DNA from: Ferrovibrio sp041906005
Lineage (GTDB): Bacteria > Pseudomonadota > Alphaproteobacteria > Ferrovibrionales > Ferrovibrionaceae
Direction: 5' to 3'
DNA length: 64,000 bases
Assembly (NCBI RefSeq): GCF_041906005.1
Contig: NZ_JAYRJY010000001.1
Coordinates: 2,232,001 to 2,296,000 of the forward strand
Part shown: positions 25,964 to 34,839 of the stretch, piece by piece
Position numbering within the stretch: position 1 is the first letter of the stretch
How the letters are laid out: the number at the start of each line of letters is the position of its first letter
Program-made: the position numbers and the translations under genes
The notes under the pieces: model-generated
The model's database searches: none
Told to the model about the DNA's origin: nothing
Seen by the model: only the letters and a program-made list of their open reading frames with translations

Positions 25964-27469
25964 ATGAAGCAGACATTGGCAGCATGGACCGCCTGCAGCT
26001 TTCTGCTGCTCGCGGGCTGCAGCGAAAATCAGCAGTCGATCTATCGGGAAGCGAATCTGGGGAGCGGTATCAGCCCGATCACCGATGCCAAGCAGCGAAT
26101 TGTCGTCAACCGCCAGGTTTCTTTGGATGACAAGGGCAATGTAATGCCAGGCCGGATTATCTGCGCGGAGCCCAGTCCCGATGTATCTCAGGCTATCGCA
26201 GAGGCCATCAAGGCCAGCGGTAGTTTCGATCTCAGCAAGGCCAGTCCTGCCGGTGCGACGCCGGGCGAGAAGGCCATCGCGGTGGGCTTTGAGCGCAGCG
26301 TAGCAGCGCAGGTGGCGCAACTGGGCGAACGACTGGCTGCGATTCAATTGCTGCGGGACAAGATGTATCGTGCCTGCGAGGCGTATGCGAACGGCGCGGT
26401 CGGTCCTACGGCCTATACCCTGATGCAGGCCCGCCTCGACAAGACCATGGCCACGCTGCTGTCCAGCGAGATGGCTGCCGGCGCTTTCGGGCGTGCGCTG
26501 GCCGCTGTGGGCGGCGGCGCATCGACATCCGGTGTCGATCCGAAGGCGCTCAAGGATGCCGAGAAGGGCGTTCTGGACGCCAAGGATGCCCTCGTTGCGG
26601 CGAAGGACGACGCTGCCAGAACGGCGGCGGCGCAGAAACTGAACGATGCCGTCGCAACCTTGACCACGCTGGAACGCCTGTCGGGTGGCACTGGCGCTGG
26701 CATCGCCGGCGGGCTGTCGCTGCCCGGCAGTATTGCCGGGCACCCGGGCGCGGCCGGTGCGGCCTTTGTCGCGCGCATCCATCGCGGTTATATCGACGAT
26801 GATGGACTTGAGCCCCTGGTTGACGCCTGCATCACGGCCATGGAGCGGGTGAAGGCGCCGGTTGATCAACTGAAGGCCGCTTTCAGGGAGACGTCCCCGC
26901 TGGCAAAGGTGAATATCGATACAGCGCTTAGCAATCTCAGGGATGCGGAGAATAAGCTGCAGAACTCGGAAAAGCGTTTGGCCGATCTTGAGGCCAAGGT
27001 CAGGGACTTGCGAGCCAAGCGTGAGCGCAGCAAGGAGGAGGCGGCCGAGCTCGCCGATGTTGAAACCTATGGAATCCCGCGTGCGAAGACCGCGATCGGG
27101 GTTGATCGGCAGAATATCGAGAACCTGAAGCGGGCGGTTCTGGCGGCTGGCGCATCTGCGCCAGCGCCGGTGATGAGCGCCGGTGAGCGGATCGCCGAAA
27201 CCTATCTGAACGCAGGGGAGCCTTTTGCCGCCTTTTGCTATACGGCGGTGTTCGCCGAGGATGCCCCGTTCGTGGGGACCCGGCTGAAGGCCAAGCAGGA
27301 TCTCCGCACCATCGACGCCACACGGCCGCCGCGCGACCTGAAAGGCGAAGCCTGCACGGCCCTGCTCAAGGATGCGACTATTGCGGGTTTTGTCGGCGGC
27401 GATCTTGCCAAGGCCCCGGCGCATACCAGGGCGGCACTGAAGTCCTATTGCGGCATCGAGGCGAAATAG
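25964..27469 (+). CDS. Large lipoprotein with coiled coil, cassette gene 3
   Basis: 501 aa. ATG 25964 is chosen because GGAGGGGG precedes it and it opens a lipoprotein signal MKQTLAAWTACSFLLLAGCS with Cys19 as lipidation site and Ser at +2. The mature part is mostly helical. Gly-rich segments lie near 180-190 and 235-260, and a predicted coiled coil near 315-380 (AENKLQNSEKRLADLEAK, KRERSKEEAAELADVE). Cys residues occur late in the protein (FCYTAV, EACTALL, SYCGIEAK). I do not recognise the family. The three genes run in one direction and look like one operon; the lipoprotein may be the periplasmic partner of the membrane pair. Confidence 0.75.
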   Translation: MKQTLAAWTACSFLLLAGCSENQQSIYREANLGSGISPITDAKQRIVVNRQVSLDDKGNVMPGRIICAEPSPDVSQAIAEAIKASGSFDLSKASPAGATPGEKAIAVGFERSVAAQVAQLGERLAAIQLLRDKMYRACEAYANGAVGPTAYTLMQARLDKTMATLLSSEMAAGAFGRALAAVGGGASTSGVDPKALKDAEKGVLDAKDALVAAKDDAARTAAAQKLNDAVATLTTLERLSGGTGAGIAGGLSLPGSIAGHPGAAGAAFVARIHRGYIDDDGLEPLVDACITAMERVKAPVDQLKAAFRETSPLAKVNIDTALSNLRDAENKLQNSEKRLADLEAKVRDLRAKRERSKEEAAELADVETYGIPRAKTAIGVDRQNIENLKRAVLAAGASAPAPVMSAGERIAETYLNAGEPFAAFCYTAVFAEDAPFVGTRLKAKQDLRTIDATRPPRDLKGEACTALLKDATIAGFVGGDLAKAPAHTRAALKSYCGIEAK

Positions 27470-28351
27470 CTAGAGCCGGGCGAGCGCCGCTTCGGCCACG
27501 CGTTCGCCCCATTCCTGCACGAAATGCCCGGCCTCGGGCAGCTCCAGCGGCTCGGGGCAGCCCCTGATGATCCTGTGCAAGGCCCGCATCGCCGGCGGGC
27601 CCAGCACCGGGTCGGTCATGCCGATCGCCATGAAGCTTTTGCCGGTCCAGTCCTTCATCCAGAAATCACGCGCCCGGCGCGACAGGGCGGCGCCCGGTGC
27701 ATCCATGCCGTCGGGCACGAGGTTGGGAAAGCGCCGCACGCCGGCCTTGTAATCGGCATCGGGATAGGGCGCCTCATAGGCTGCGGCCTCGGCGTCGCTC
27801 AAATGCGGGCAGCTGCGTTTCATCAGCTTGGCGATCTGCATGTCGGGGTTCTTGTTGTTCCACTCGCGCCAGGCCAGGAAGCCTTCCCCGAGCGGCACGT
27901 CGCCGGTGCCCAGTGCCGTGTTCATTGCCAGCAGGCCGGAGAAACGCTCGGGCATCTTCATCGGGATGGTGAGGCCCAAGAGCCCGCCCCAGTCCTGCAC
28001 CACCAGAACCACGTCGCGCAGGTTCAGCGCGCGGATCAGCGCGACCAGGCTGTCGCGATGGAAATCGAAGGTGTACGCGCTCTCATCGCGCGGCTTGTCG
28101 GACTTGCCGAAGCCGAACAGGTCGGGCGCCACCACGCGATGGCCGGCCGCCGTGAAGACCGGGATCATGCGCCGGTAGAGATAGCTCCAGGTCGGCTGGC
28201 CATGCAGGCAGAGGAAGGTCCTGGCGCCATGCTTGCCCTCGTCGAGGTAATGCATGCGCAGGCCGTTGTCGTGGGTCAGGTAATGCGGCCGGAAGGCATA
28301 GCCCGGCAGGTCGTCAAAGCGCGCGTCCGGCGTGCGCAGGGCCTCGATCAT
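27470..28351 (-). CDS. dhmA: Haloalkane dehalogenase-like alpha/beta hydrolase
   Basis: 293 aa. Catalytic features of subfamily I haloalkane dehalogenases: oxyanion segment HGQPTWSYLYR (50-60), nucleophile Asp120 followed by halide-binding Trp121 in VVQDWGG, a cap domain with EWNNKNP, the acid in MTDPVLGPP and the base His in EAGHFVQEWGE. These enzymes hydrolyse carbon-halogen bonds to alcohol and halide. An Asp nucleophile in QDWGG also occurs in some fluoroacetate dehalogenases, but the surrounding sequence favours haloalkane dehalogenase. Its stop codon directly abuts the stop of the lipoprotein gene on the other strand. Confidence 0.82.
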   Translation of the reverse strand: MIEALRTPDARFDDLPGYAFRPHYLTHDNGLRMHYLDEGKHGARTFLCLHGQPTWSYLYRRMIPVFTAAGHRVVAPDLFGFGKSDKPRDESAYTFDFHRDSLVALIRALNLRDVVLVVQDWGGLLGLTIPMKMPERFSGLLAMNTALGTGDVPLGEGFLAWREWNNKNPDMQIAKLMKRSCPHLSDAEAAAYEAPYPDADYKAGVRRFPNLVPDGMDAPGAALSRRARDFWMKDWTGKSFMAIGMTDPVLGPPAMRALHRIIRGCPEPLELPEAGHFVQEWGERVAEAALARL

Positions 28352-28398
28352 GGCGTCCTCTCCCTTTTGCTTCAGGAGAGGACGGCCCGGTCAGGATG

Positions 28399-29784
28399 TC
28401 AACGTTTCTTCGCCTTCGACTTTGGGGCGGCCTTCTTCTTCGGCGCCGGTTTCTTCGCCCCGCTTTTGACGATGCCGGGCGTGGCGCCTTCCTTGCCGAA
28501 GACGCGGGTGAAGATGGTGTCGACATGCTTGAGGTGATAGCCCAGGTCGAACAGGGCCGTGACCTGCGCGGGCTTGAGCCGCTTGGTCACCTCGGGTTCG
28601 CCCAGCAGGGCCTGCAGGAAGTCGCCGCCATGCTGCCAGATCCGGTGGGCGTGGCGCTGCACGATCTTGTAGCTGTCCTCGCGGCTGACGCCGGCCTGGG
28701 TCAGCGCCAGCAGCACGCGCTGGGAATGCACCAGGCCGCCGAAGCGGTCGAGATTCTTCATCATGTTGTCGGGATAGACCACCAGCTTCTCGATCACCCC
28801 GGCCAGGCGATTGAGCGCGAAATCGAGATGCACGGTGGCATCCGGGCCGATGCCGCGCTCCACGCTGGAATGGCTGATGTCGCGCTCGTGCCACAGCGCC
28901 ACGTTCTCCAGCGCCGGGATCACGGCCGAGCGCACCAGCCGGGCCAGGCCGGTCAGGTTCTCGGTCAGCACCGGGTTGCGCTTGTGCGGCATCGCGCTGC
29001 TGCCCTTCTGGCCGGGCGAGAAGAACTCCTCCGCTTCCATCACTTCACTGCGCTGCAGATGGCGGATTTCGATGGCGAGCCGCTCGACCGACGAGGCCAC
29101 CACGGCCAGATGCGCGAAATAAGCCGCATGGCGGTCGCGCGGGATCACCTGGGTCGACACCGTTTCCGGCACCAGGCCCATTTTCTTCGCCACCCATTCC
29201 TCGACGAAGGGATCGATATGGGCATAGGTGCCCACCGCGCCCGAGATGGCGCAGGTGGCCACTTCCTCGCGCGCCGCGACAAGACGTTTCCGTGCGCGCT
29301 GGAACTCGGCGTGGAAGCCGGCCAGCTTCAGACCGAAGGTGGTGGGCTCGGCATGGATGCCGTGGCTGCGGCCGATGGTGGGCAGCAGCTTGAATTCAAA
29401 CGCGCGCTCTTTCAGCGCGGCCAGCACGCGGTCGCAATCGGCGATCAGCAGATCGGCGGCGCGCACCAGCTGCACGTTCAGGCAGGTATCCAGCACGTCC
29501 GACGAGGTCATGCCCTGGTGCACGAAGCGCGCCGCGGGGCCGACATATTCCGCGAGATTGGTGAGGAAGGCGATCACGTCGTGTTTGGTCTCGCGCTCGA
29601 TGGCGTCGATGCGCTTGATCTCCCACTTGCCCTTCTTCCACACCTCTTTCGCCGCCGCCTTCGGGATCACGCCCAGTTCGGCCTGGGCATCGCAGGCATG
29701 GGCCTCGATCTCGAACCAGATCCGGAAGCGCTGTTCCGGTTCCCAGATGGCGGCCATTTCGGGACGGGTGTAACGCGGGATCAT
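28399..29784 (-). CDS. purB: Adenylosuccinate lyase with lysine-rich tail
   Basis: 461 aa. A fumarase/aspartase-superfamily lyase that removes fumarate from SAICAR and adenylosuccinate in purine synthesis. Present are HDVIAFLTNLAEYVG, FVHQGMTSSDVLDT, RSHGIHAEPTTFG and the signature GSSAMPHKRNPVLTENL. The usual length is about 435 aa; the last roughly 20 residues (KKPAPKKKAAPKSKAKKR) are a histone H1-like basic extension not needed for catalysis. A 47-nt gap precedes the dehalogenase-like gene downstream. Confidence 0.94.
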   Translation of the reverse strand: MIPRYTRPEMAAIWEPEQRFRIWFEIEAHACDAQAELGVIPKAAAKEVWKKGKWEIKRIDAIERETKHDVIAFLTNLAEYVGPAARFVHQGMTSSDVLDTCLNVQLVRAADLLIADCDRVLAALKERAFEFKLLPTIGRSHGIHAEPTTFGLKLAGFHAEFQRARKRLVAAREEVATCAISGAVGTYAHIDPFVEEWVAKKMGLVPETVSTQVIPRDRHAAYFAHLAVVASSVERLAIEIRHLQRSEVMEAEEFFSPGQKGSSAMPHKRNPVLTENLTGLARLVRSAVIPALENVALWHERDISHSSVERGIGPDATVHLDFALNRLAGVIEKLVVYPDNMMKNLDRFGGLVHSQRVLLALTQAGVSREDSYKIVQRHAHRIWQHGGDFLQALLGEPEVTKRLKPAQVTALFDLGYHLKHVDTIFTRVFGKEGATPGIVKSGAKKPAPKKKAAPKSKAKKR

Positions 29785-30163
29785 GCGGATGCCTCAGCAG
29801 GGAAGAACGGGGCCAGGAGGAACTCGACTCGGGGCGCGGGGAACGCGCCGGAAAGCCGCGCCGTGTTTACGCCCTCCGGCCCCTGCGGGCAACTGGCCTT
29901 CCGGCGGAGGCGGGCGGCCGGCGCTGGGGCGCCCTTTCGCGCCGGGCGGCAACGGTTTTGCGTCGTTTTGCGATGGTTTTGATGTGTTAAGCCATTGAAA
30001 TTGCGTGAATCGGCCTTTTCGGTCCCTGAAAGGGCGGGTTTTCAGGGCATGCCTCCGGACATACCTCCGGCAATATCGGAACATAGAACGAACATTTCCC
30101 GGATCAAGGGGTCATCCAAAGGGTCCTGATTGACAGCCGCCCAGGGTCCGGCCAGCAAGGGGC
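29785..30163. other. 379-bp intergenic region between purB and the GNAT gene
   Basis: The purB upstream region. It contains a perfect 8-bp inverted repeat CCCTGAAA/TTTCAGGG (30024-30047, loop GGGCGGGT) and a short direct repeat CCTCCGG-ACATA-CCTCCGG just after it. No convincing promoter or coding frame seen. Confidence 0.5.
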
Positions 30164-30640
30164 ATGACCGGCCTGCTGATCTCCGACCTGCGCGACCGTC
30201 CGGCTTATGCCGATGCCGTGGCGCGGCGCATCTGGGCCGCCTTCTGGCGCCACAAGGATGTGCCGCTGGCCGATATCCGGGCCGGCATCGCCCGGCATAT
30301 GGAAGCGGATGGTTTGCCGTTTACGCTGGTGGCCGAGCAGGGCGGCGATGTCTGCGGCACGGTCTCGGTGATCGCCAGCGACGAACCGGCGCGGCTGGAT
30401 CTCACGCCCTGGATCGCCGCGCTCTGGGTGGATGAAGATGCCCGCGGCCGGGGGGTGGCGCGGGCCCTGCTGCAGGATGCCGCCGCACGCTGCAAGGCGC
30501 TGGGTGTCGAAACGCTGTTCCTCACCGCGCGGCCGCACCTGCGCGGTTTCTATGAAGGCTTAAGCTGGCGCGCCATCGATGACGATATCGGCCCGGCGAA
30601 ACTGATCGTCTTCGAGAAGGCGGTGGCATCGGACGCCTGA
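30164..30640 (+). CDS. GNAT family N-acetyltransferase
   Basis: 158 aa with the GNAT fold: FTLVAEQGGDVCGTVSVIA (beta strands), then WIAALWVDEDARGRGVARALLQDA, which contains the acetyl-CoA pyrophosphate loop RGRGVA, and TLFLTARPHLRGFYEGLSW at the end. The substrate is unknown. It stands before a GST gene with its own ribosome site. Confidence 0.83.
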   Translation: MTGLLISDLRDRPAYADAVARRIWAAFWRHKDVPLADIRAGIARHMEADGLPFTLVAEQGGDVCGTVSVIASDEPARLDLTPWIAALWVDEDARGRGVARALLQDAAARCKALGVETLFLTARPHLRGFYEGLSWRAIDDDIGPAKLIVFEKAVASDA

Positions 30641-30746
30641 ACATTCCTGCACAGGGGGCTGAAAAAGCTTTCGATCCCGTCCCGTCACGCCTGCGGATAT
30701 GCATGGCGTGCGGCGCATATGGCGCCGCTTCAGCACGGAGACGGCA

Positions 30747-31418
30747 ATGCCTGCCTATGACCTGATCAGCAACTATCTCTGCCCTTACACCCAGCGCGCC
30801 GCGATCCTGCTGGCCGAAAAGGACGTGACCTTTGGTCGCACTTATATCGATCTGGCAAACAAGCCCGACTGGTTTCTGCAGGTTTCGCCACTGGGCAAGG
30901 TGCCGGTGCTGCGTGCAGGCGACGCCGCCATCTTCGAGACATCCGTGATCTGCGACTATATCGAGGAGGCCGAACCGGCGCGGCCCCTGCTGCCGTCCGC
31001 TGCGCTGGATCGCGCCCGCGAACGCGGCTGGGCCGAATTCGCCTCCGCCGTCATCGCGGATGTGTTCGGTTTCTACACCGCGCCCGACGAAGCCGCCTTC
31101 GAGCGCAAATGCGCAGATCTGCGGGCGAAGTTCGGCTGGCTGGAGCGCAATCTGGGCAAGGGCCCCTATTTCGCCGGCACCCGCTTCGGTCTGGTCGATG
31201 CGGCCTTCGCACCGATCTTCCGCCTGTTTGATACCTTCGATCAATTGGGCTCTTTTGGCGTTTTCGACGGATTGCAGCGCGTGGCGGCCTATCGCGCTGA
31301 ACTGGCCGCACGACCAAGCGTGCGGGGCGCCGTGGTGGCCGATTACGCCGCGATCTTCCGGCAATACCTGTCAGAGCGCGGATCGCATTTGTCCCGTCAG
31401 ATGACGCGTGCGGCCTAG
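30747..31418 (+). CDS. Glutathione S-transferase family protein
   Basis: 223 aa. The thioredoxin-like N-terminal domain has SNYLCPYTQRAAILLAEKDV with a CPYTQ active-site region, PLGKVPVLRAG with the cis-Pro, and FETSVICDYIEE at the glutathione gamma-Glu site; an all-helical C-terminal domain follows. The Cys in CPYTQ suggests an Omega- or Beta-like type with thioltransferase activity. ATG 30747 follows GGAG. The 3' end overlaps the convergent LysR gene by 4 nt. Confidence 0.85.
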   Translation: MPAYDLISNYLCPYTQRAAILLAEKDVTFGRTYIDLANKPDWFLQVSPLGKVPVLRAGDAAIFETSVICDYIEEAEPARPLLPSAALDRARERGWAEFASAVIADVFGFYTAPDEAAFERKCADLRAKFGWLERNLGKGPYFAGTRFGLVDAAFAPIFRLFDTFDQLGSFGVFDGLQRVAAYRAELAARPSVRGAVVADYAAIFRQYLSERGSHLSRQMTRAA

Positions 31419-32332
31419 GTCTGGCCGACCAGCAACGGTGCCGCCTGCTTCAGCTTCGCCGCCAGCGCATCACCGGCACGGCGGATGCGGGGCAGGCGCG
31501 CCATCTCGGGATGCACCAGCAGCCACAGCGGCAGGTCCAGCGCCGGCAGTGGTCCGCCGATACGGGACAGTCCGGGGATCGAGCCGCCGACGAAGCAGGG
31601 CAGGACGCCGCAGCCGATGCCCGATTTCACTGCCTGGGCCGCGCCGAGCAGGGTATTGGCGCGGAAACGAATGTCGTGGTCGGCGACGTTGCGCGCAATC
31701 CATTCGCCCGGTCCGGTGCAGGCCAGCGCCGCGTCGAAACCGACCCAGGGCAAACCGGCAATTCCACCCAGCGTCTCCGGCACCGGCATGCCGTGGGCGG
31801 CATAAATGCCCATCGCCACGGTGCCGACGCGCCGGCCGCGCAGGGCCTCGTCCGGCTTCGGCGTAATGCGCAGGGCGAGGTCGGCTGCGCGCTGGGCCAG
31901 TGACAGCACCTGGTTCGAGACCACGAGGTCGATGGTCAGGCCCGGCTGCTCGCGGCATAAGGCGGCGAGGATGCCGGGCAGCAGATATTCCGATACGGCA
32001 TCGGGTGCAGTGAGTCGCACCGGACCATCCTTGCCGTTGTCACGCCCGCCGATCCTGCGTTCCAGCGCGGTGATATCGTCGCGCAGGCGCAGGGCCAGGC
32101 CTCGCATGTCCTCGCCGGCGGCTGTCAGGCGCAGGCTGGTGGGTGTGCGTTCGAACAGCCGTGTTCCCAGCCGGTCCTCGATCTGCCGCAGGCGCCGCGA
32201 CAGCGTGGGATGGCTGGTCGCCAGGGCAACGGCGCTGGCTGACAATGTGCCGTGTTCCGCCACCGCAAGCACGATGCGCAAATCGTCCCAGTTCAGGCCC
32301 GGCGGAGCGGCGGTTGCGGATGCAGAGGTCAT
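31415..32332 (-). CDS. LysR-family transcriptional regulator
   Basis: 305 aa. The HTH has LRIVLAVAEHGTLSASAVALATSHPTLSRRLRQIEDRLG and LFERTPTSLRLTAAGE; the effector domain follows with VRLTAPDAVSEYLLPGILAAL. Divergent from the LysE-type exporter (142 nt between), so it may regulate that gene. Confidence 0.87.
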   Translation of the reverse strand: MTSASATAAPPGLNWDDLRIVLAVAEHGTLSASAVALATSHPTLSRRLRQIEDRLGTRLFERTPTSLRLTAAGEDMRGLALRLRDDITALERRIGGRDNGKDGPVRLTAPDAVSEYLLPGILAALCREQPGLTIDLVVSNQVLSLAQRAADLALRITPKPDEALRGRRVGTVAMGIYAAHGMPVPETLGGIAGLPWVGFDAALACTGPGEWIARNVADHDIRFRANTLLGAAQAVKSGIGCGVLPCFVGGSIPGLSRIGGPLPALDLPLWLLVHPEMARLPRIRRAGDALAAKLKQAAPLLVGQT

Positions 32333-32473
32333 GGCATGTCGTGGATTGGCGGCTATCCAAAATTTAGCCTCCGGCTTGGCTGGCGATCAAGGCGATTGTC
32401 CCCACACAATTCTCCCGCTGCGCATCGCCGCATCCCGCGCTAGGCTTTGCCGCCCCCAGCCGGAGTCATGCCC

Positions 32474-33106
32474 ATGCCCACCACCGCCAACCTGATCGCC
32501 TTCGCGCTCGTTTCGCTTGGCATGGTGCTCACGCCCGGGCCGAACATGATCTACCTGATCTCGCGCTCGATCTGCCAAGGGCGGATGGCCGGGCTGATCT
32601 CGCTGGGGGGCGTGGCGCTGGGTTTCGTGGTTTACATGCTGGCGGCCGCCTTCGGCATCACGGCGTTGCTGCTGGTGGTGCCCTATGCCTACGAGGCCTT
32701 GTGCTACGGCGGCGCGGCCTATCTGCTCTGGCTGGCGTGGCAGGCACTGAAACCCAACGGCCGCTCGCCCTTCCAGGTGAAGCAACTGCCGCAGGATTCA
32801 CCCCGCAAACTCTTCACCATGGGCTTCATCACCAATCTGCTCAATCCGAAGATCGCGATGCTCTATCTCTCGCTGCTGCCGCAGTTCATCACGCCCGAGT
32901 CCGGCCATGTGCTGGGCCAGTCGCTGGTGCTGGGTTTCACGCAGATCACCATCAGCGTCAGCATCAACGCCCTCATCGCGCTCACCGCCGGCAGCATCGC
33001 GGGCTTCCTCGGTACGCGCCCGCTCTGGCTGCTGATCCAGCGCTGGCTGATGGGCACCGTGCTGGCCGGCCTGGCCGTGCGCATGGCGCTGGAAGCCAGG
33101 CGGTAG
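32474..33106 (+). CDS. LysE/RhtB family exporter
   Basis: 210 aa with five to six membrane segments. The N-terminal LysE signature VSLGMVLTPGPNMIYLISRS is followed by AGLISLGGVALGF, and TMGFITNLLNPKIAMLYLSLLPQF marks the second conserved stretch. It exports amino acids or related small metabolites. ATG 32474 is chosen over 32468 because CGGAG is then 8 nt upstream. A divergent LysR gene lies upstream. Confidence 0.86.
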   Translation: MPTTANLIAFALVSLGMVLTPGPNMIYLISRSICQGRMAGLISLGGVALGFVVYMLAAAFGITALLLVVPYAYEALCYGGAAYLLWLAWQALKPNGRSPFQVKQLPQDSPRKLFTMGFITNLLNPKIAMLYLSLLPQFITPESGHVLGQSLVLGFTQITISVSINALIALTAGSIAGFLGTRPLWLLIQRWLMGTVLAGLAVRMALEARR

Positions 33107-33110
33107 GGCG

Positions 33111-33422
33111 CTAGCCTTTGCCGTCTCCGCCGATGCGGCCGTAACGCTTTTCCTTCGGCCGCAGGGTCGGGCGCTTCACCTCGCCCTGCCTGTCCCGCAG
33201 GCCTTCGGGCAGAGTTGGGTCGTTGCTGATGTCGTCATGATGTTCGGCGGCGAAAAGATCGTTGCCATAGGTGCCGGGGCCGTAGCGTTTCTGCGATGGC
33301 GAGTCCTTCACCAGCGGCGTGGTATGGGCCGGGCCATGCGGGCTGCCGCCGTCGCCGGGTTCCAGGGTGAACTGGCGTGGCGGCCTGGGAGACGACTTGG
33401 GCGGGGTGATCTGCTTGGGCAT
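33111..33422 (-). CDS. Small hydrophilic protein of unknown function
   Basis: 103 aa, starting MPKQITPPKSSPRPP after a strong GAGGAGG site. It is rich in Pro, Gly and charged residues, with no hydrophobic core: KRYGPGTYGNDLFAAEHHDD and KRPTLRPKEKRYGRIGG are its most distinctive segments. It is probably disordered. Its stop lies 4 nt from the convergent LysE gene end and its start 43 nt after the BenE-type permease stop. The good ribosome site makes it likely real; the function is unknown. Confidence 0.6.
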   Translation of the reverse strand: MPKQITPPKSSPRPPRQFTLEPGDGGSPHGPAHTTPLVKDSPSQKRYGPGTYGNDLFAAEHHDDISNDPTLPEGLRDRQGEVKRPTLRPKEKRYGRIGGDGKG

Positions 33423-33465
33423 GGTTTCCTCCTCGGTTGCAGAAGAGGAAACCATCGTCGGATGC

Positions 33466-34668
33466 TCAGGTTCCCCGTCGCCACCGCGCCAGCGCCAGCA
33501 TGGCGCCGCCCGCGATCAGCCCCCAGAAGGCGCCGCCGATCCCGAACAGGGTCAGGCCGCTGGCTGCCACGATGAAGGTGATCGCCGCCGCCTCGCGGCT
33601 TTGGGCGTCGCTCAGGGCGGCAACAAGGGAGGAGGCAAAAGCGCCGAGCAAAGCCAGCCCGGCCACGGCCTGGATCAGCAAAGGCGGCGCGGCGCTGAAC
33701 ACCGCCGTGGCCGCCGTGGCCAGCAGGCCGAACAGCACATAGAAAATCCCGGCCACCAGGGCGGCCACCCAGCGCTTGTTCGGATCGGGATGCGCCTCGG
33801 GGCCGGCGCAGATCGCGGCCGTGATGGCGGCGAGGTTCACCGCATGGCCGCCGAAGGGCGCGGCTGCCAGCGAAAAGAGCCCGGTGGCGCGGAACAGCGG
33901 CGTCGGATCGGGTTTATAGCCATTGGCCTGCAGCACGGCGATGCCGGGGATATTCTGGCTCGCCATGGTGACGATGAACAAGGGCAGCGCGATGCCCAGC
34001 ATGGCCGAGGGCGAAAACGCCGGCATGATGAACGCGGCCTGCGGCCACAGGCTGCCGAGTTTATCGGCCGAGATCTCGCCGCCGGCCAGGATGAAGCCCA
34101 GCGTCACCAGCACGGCGGCGGGCATGGCGTAGAGCCGCTTCCATTTCGCTACCAGCGCCCAGACGATCACGATCGACAGCCCCGCCACCGGCATGGCCGC
34201 CACCGCCTTCACCGGCGCCAGGCAGAGCCCGAGCAGGATGCCGGCCAGCATGGCGTTGGCGAGCGCCGCCGGGATGGCGGCCACGGCGCGGCCGAGCGGT
34301 TTCCATATGCCGGCGATGGTGAGCAGGATGCCGCAGAGGATGAATGCGCCCACGGCGGCGCTGAAACCACCCTCGGCGACGGCGCTGGAGGCCAGCAGCG
34401 CGCCGCCCGGCGTGGACCAGGCGATGCTGATCGGCAGACGCGTCTTCCAGCTTAAAACGATGGCGCAGAGTCCCATGGCAAGGCTGAGGGCCATCAGGCC
34501 CGAGGCGGCCTGGGCCTGGCTGGCGCCTACGGCGGTCAGGCCCTGCAGGATCACGGCGAAGGACGAGGCGAAGCCGACGAAGGCCGAGAGCAGCCCGGCA
34601 GCAATGGCTGAAGTCAGCGGGGCCGGCGTCAGGGAGGTGGGGTGGGAAGCGGCGGTATCGGTTGTCAT
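33466..34668 (-). CDS. BenE/NAT-like permease
   Basis: A 400-aa polytopic protein with about 12 membrane segments of the benzoate:H+ symporter (BenE) family: GLLSAFVGFASSFAVILQGL, SWKTRLPISIAWSTPGGALL, TMASQNIPGIAVLQANGYKPD and APFGGHAVNLAAITAAICAG. In this context (divergent from a GntR regulator, sharing the motif found upstream of allC and puuD) a ureide, purine or related substrate is more likely than benzoate; that is inference. ATG 34668 gives the family N-terminus. Confidence 0.85.
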   Translation of the reverse strand: MTTDTAASHPTSLTPAPLTSAIAAGLLSAFVGFASSFAVILQGLTAVGASQAQAASGLMALSLAMGLCAIVLSWKTRLPISIAWSTPGGALLASSAVAEGGFSAAVGAFILCGILLTIAGIWKPLGRAVAAIPAALANAMLAGILLGLCLAPVKAVAAMPVAGLSIVIVWALVAKWKRLYAMPAAVLVTLGFILAGGEISADKLGSLWPQAAFIMPAFSPSAMLGIALPLFIVTMASQNIPGIAVLQANGYKPDPTPLFRATGLFSLAAAPFGGHAVNLAAITAAICAGPEAHPDPNKRWVAALVAGIFYVLFGLLATAATAVFSAAPPLLIQAVAGLALLGAFASSLVAALSDAQSREAAAITFIVAASGLTLFGIGGAFWGLIAGGAMLALARWRRGT

Positions 34669-34757
34669 GGCCCGTTGTGTGTAACGCGATATACGGGTTC
34701 CCGCCAATCCGTCCGCGCCCCTGCATACATGTTTGCCCGCTGGACCCTGAATCACGC

Positions 34758-34773
34758 AACCGTATACAATCCC
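34758..34773 (-). promoter_or_regulatory. Candidate GntR operator, site a
   Basis: The minus strand reads GGGATTGTATACGGTT, identical at 15 of 16 positions to site b (39339) and similar to site c (45570). It lies between the divergent permease and GntR genes. Confidence 0.6.
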
Positions 34774-34839
34774 GGCACTGGATTGTCCGGCCGATTCGAC
34801 GGCCGGCAGCGGCGCAGTCGACGCGCGGGGGCGCAGCAT

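Noticed and set aside
25070..27469. Toxin-antitoxin or phage defence assignment of the unknown cassette
   Set aside because: No nuclease, ATPase, TIR or DNA-binding motif is visible, so such a label would be unsupported.
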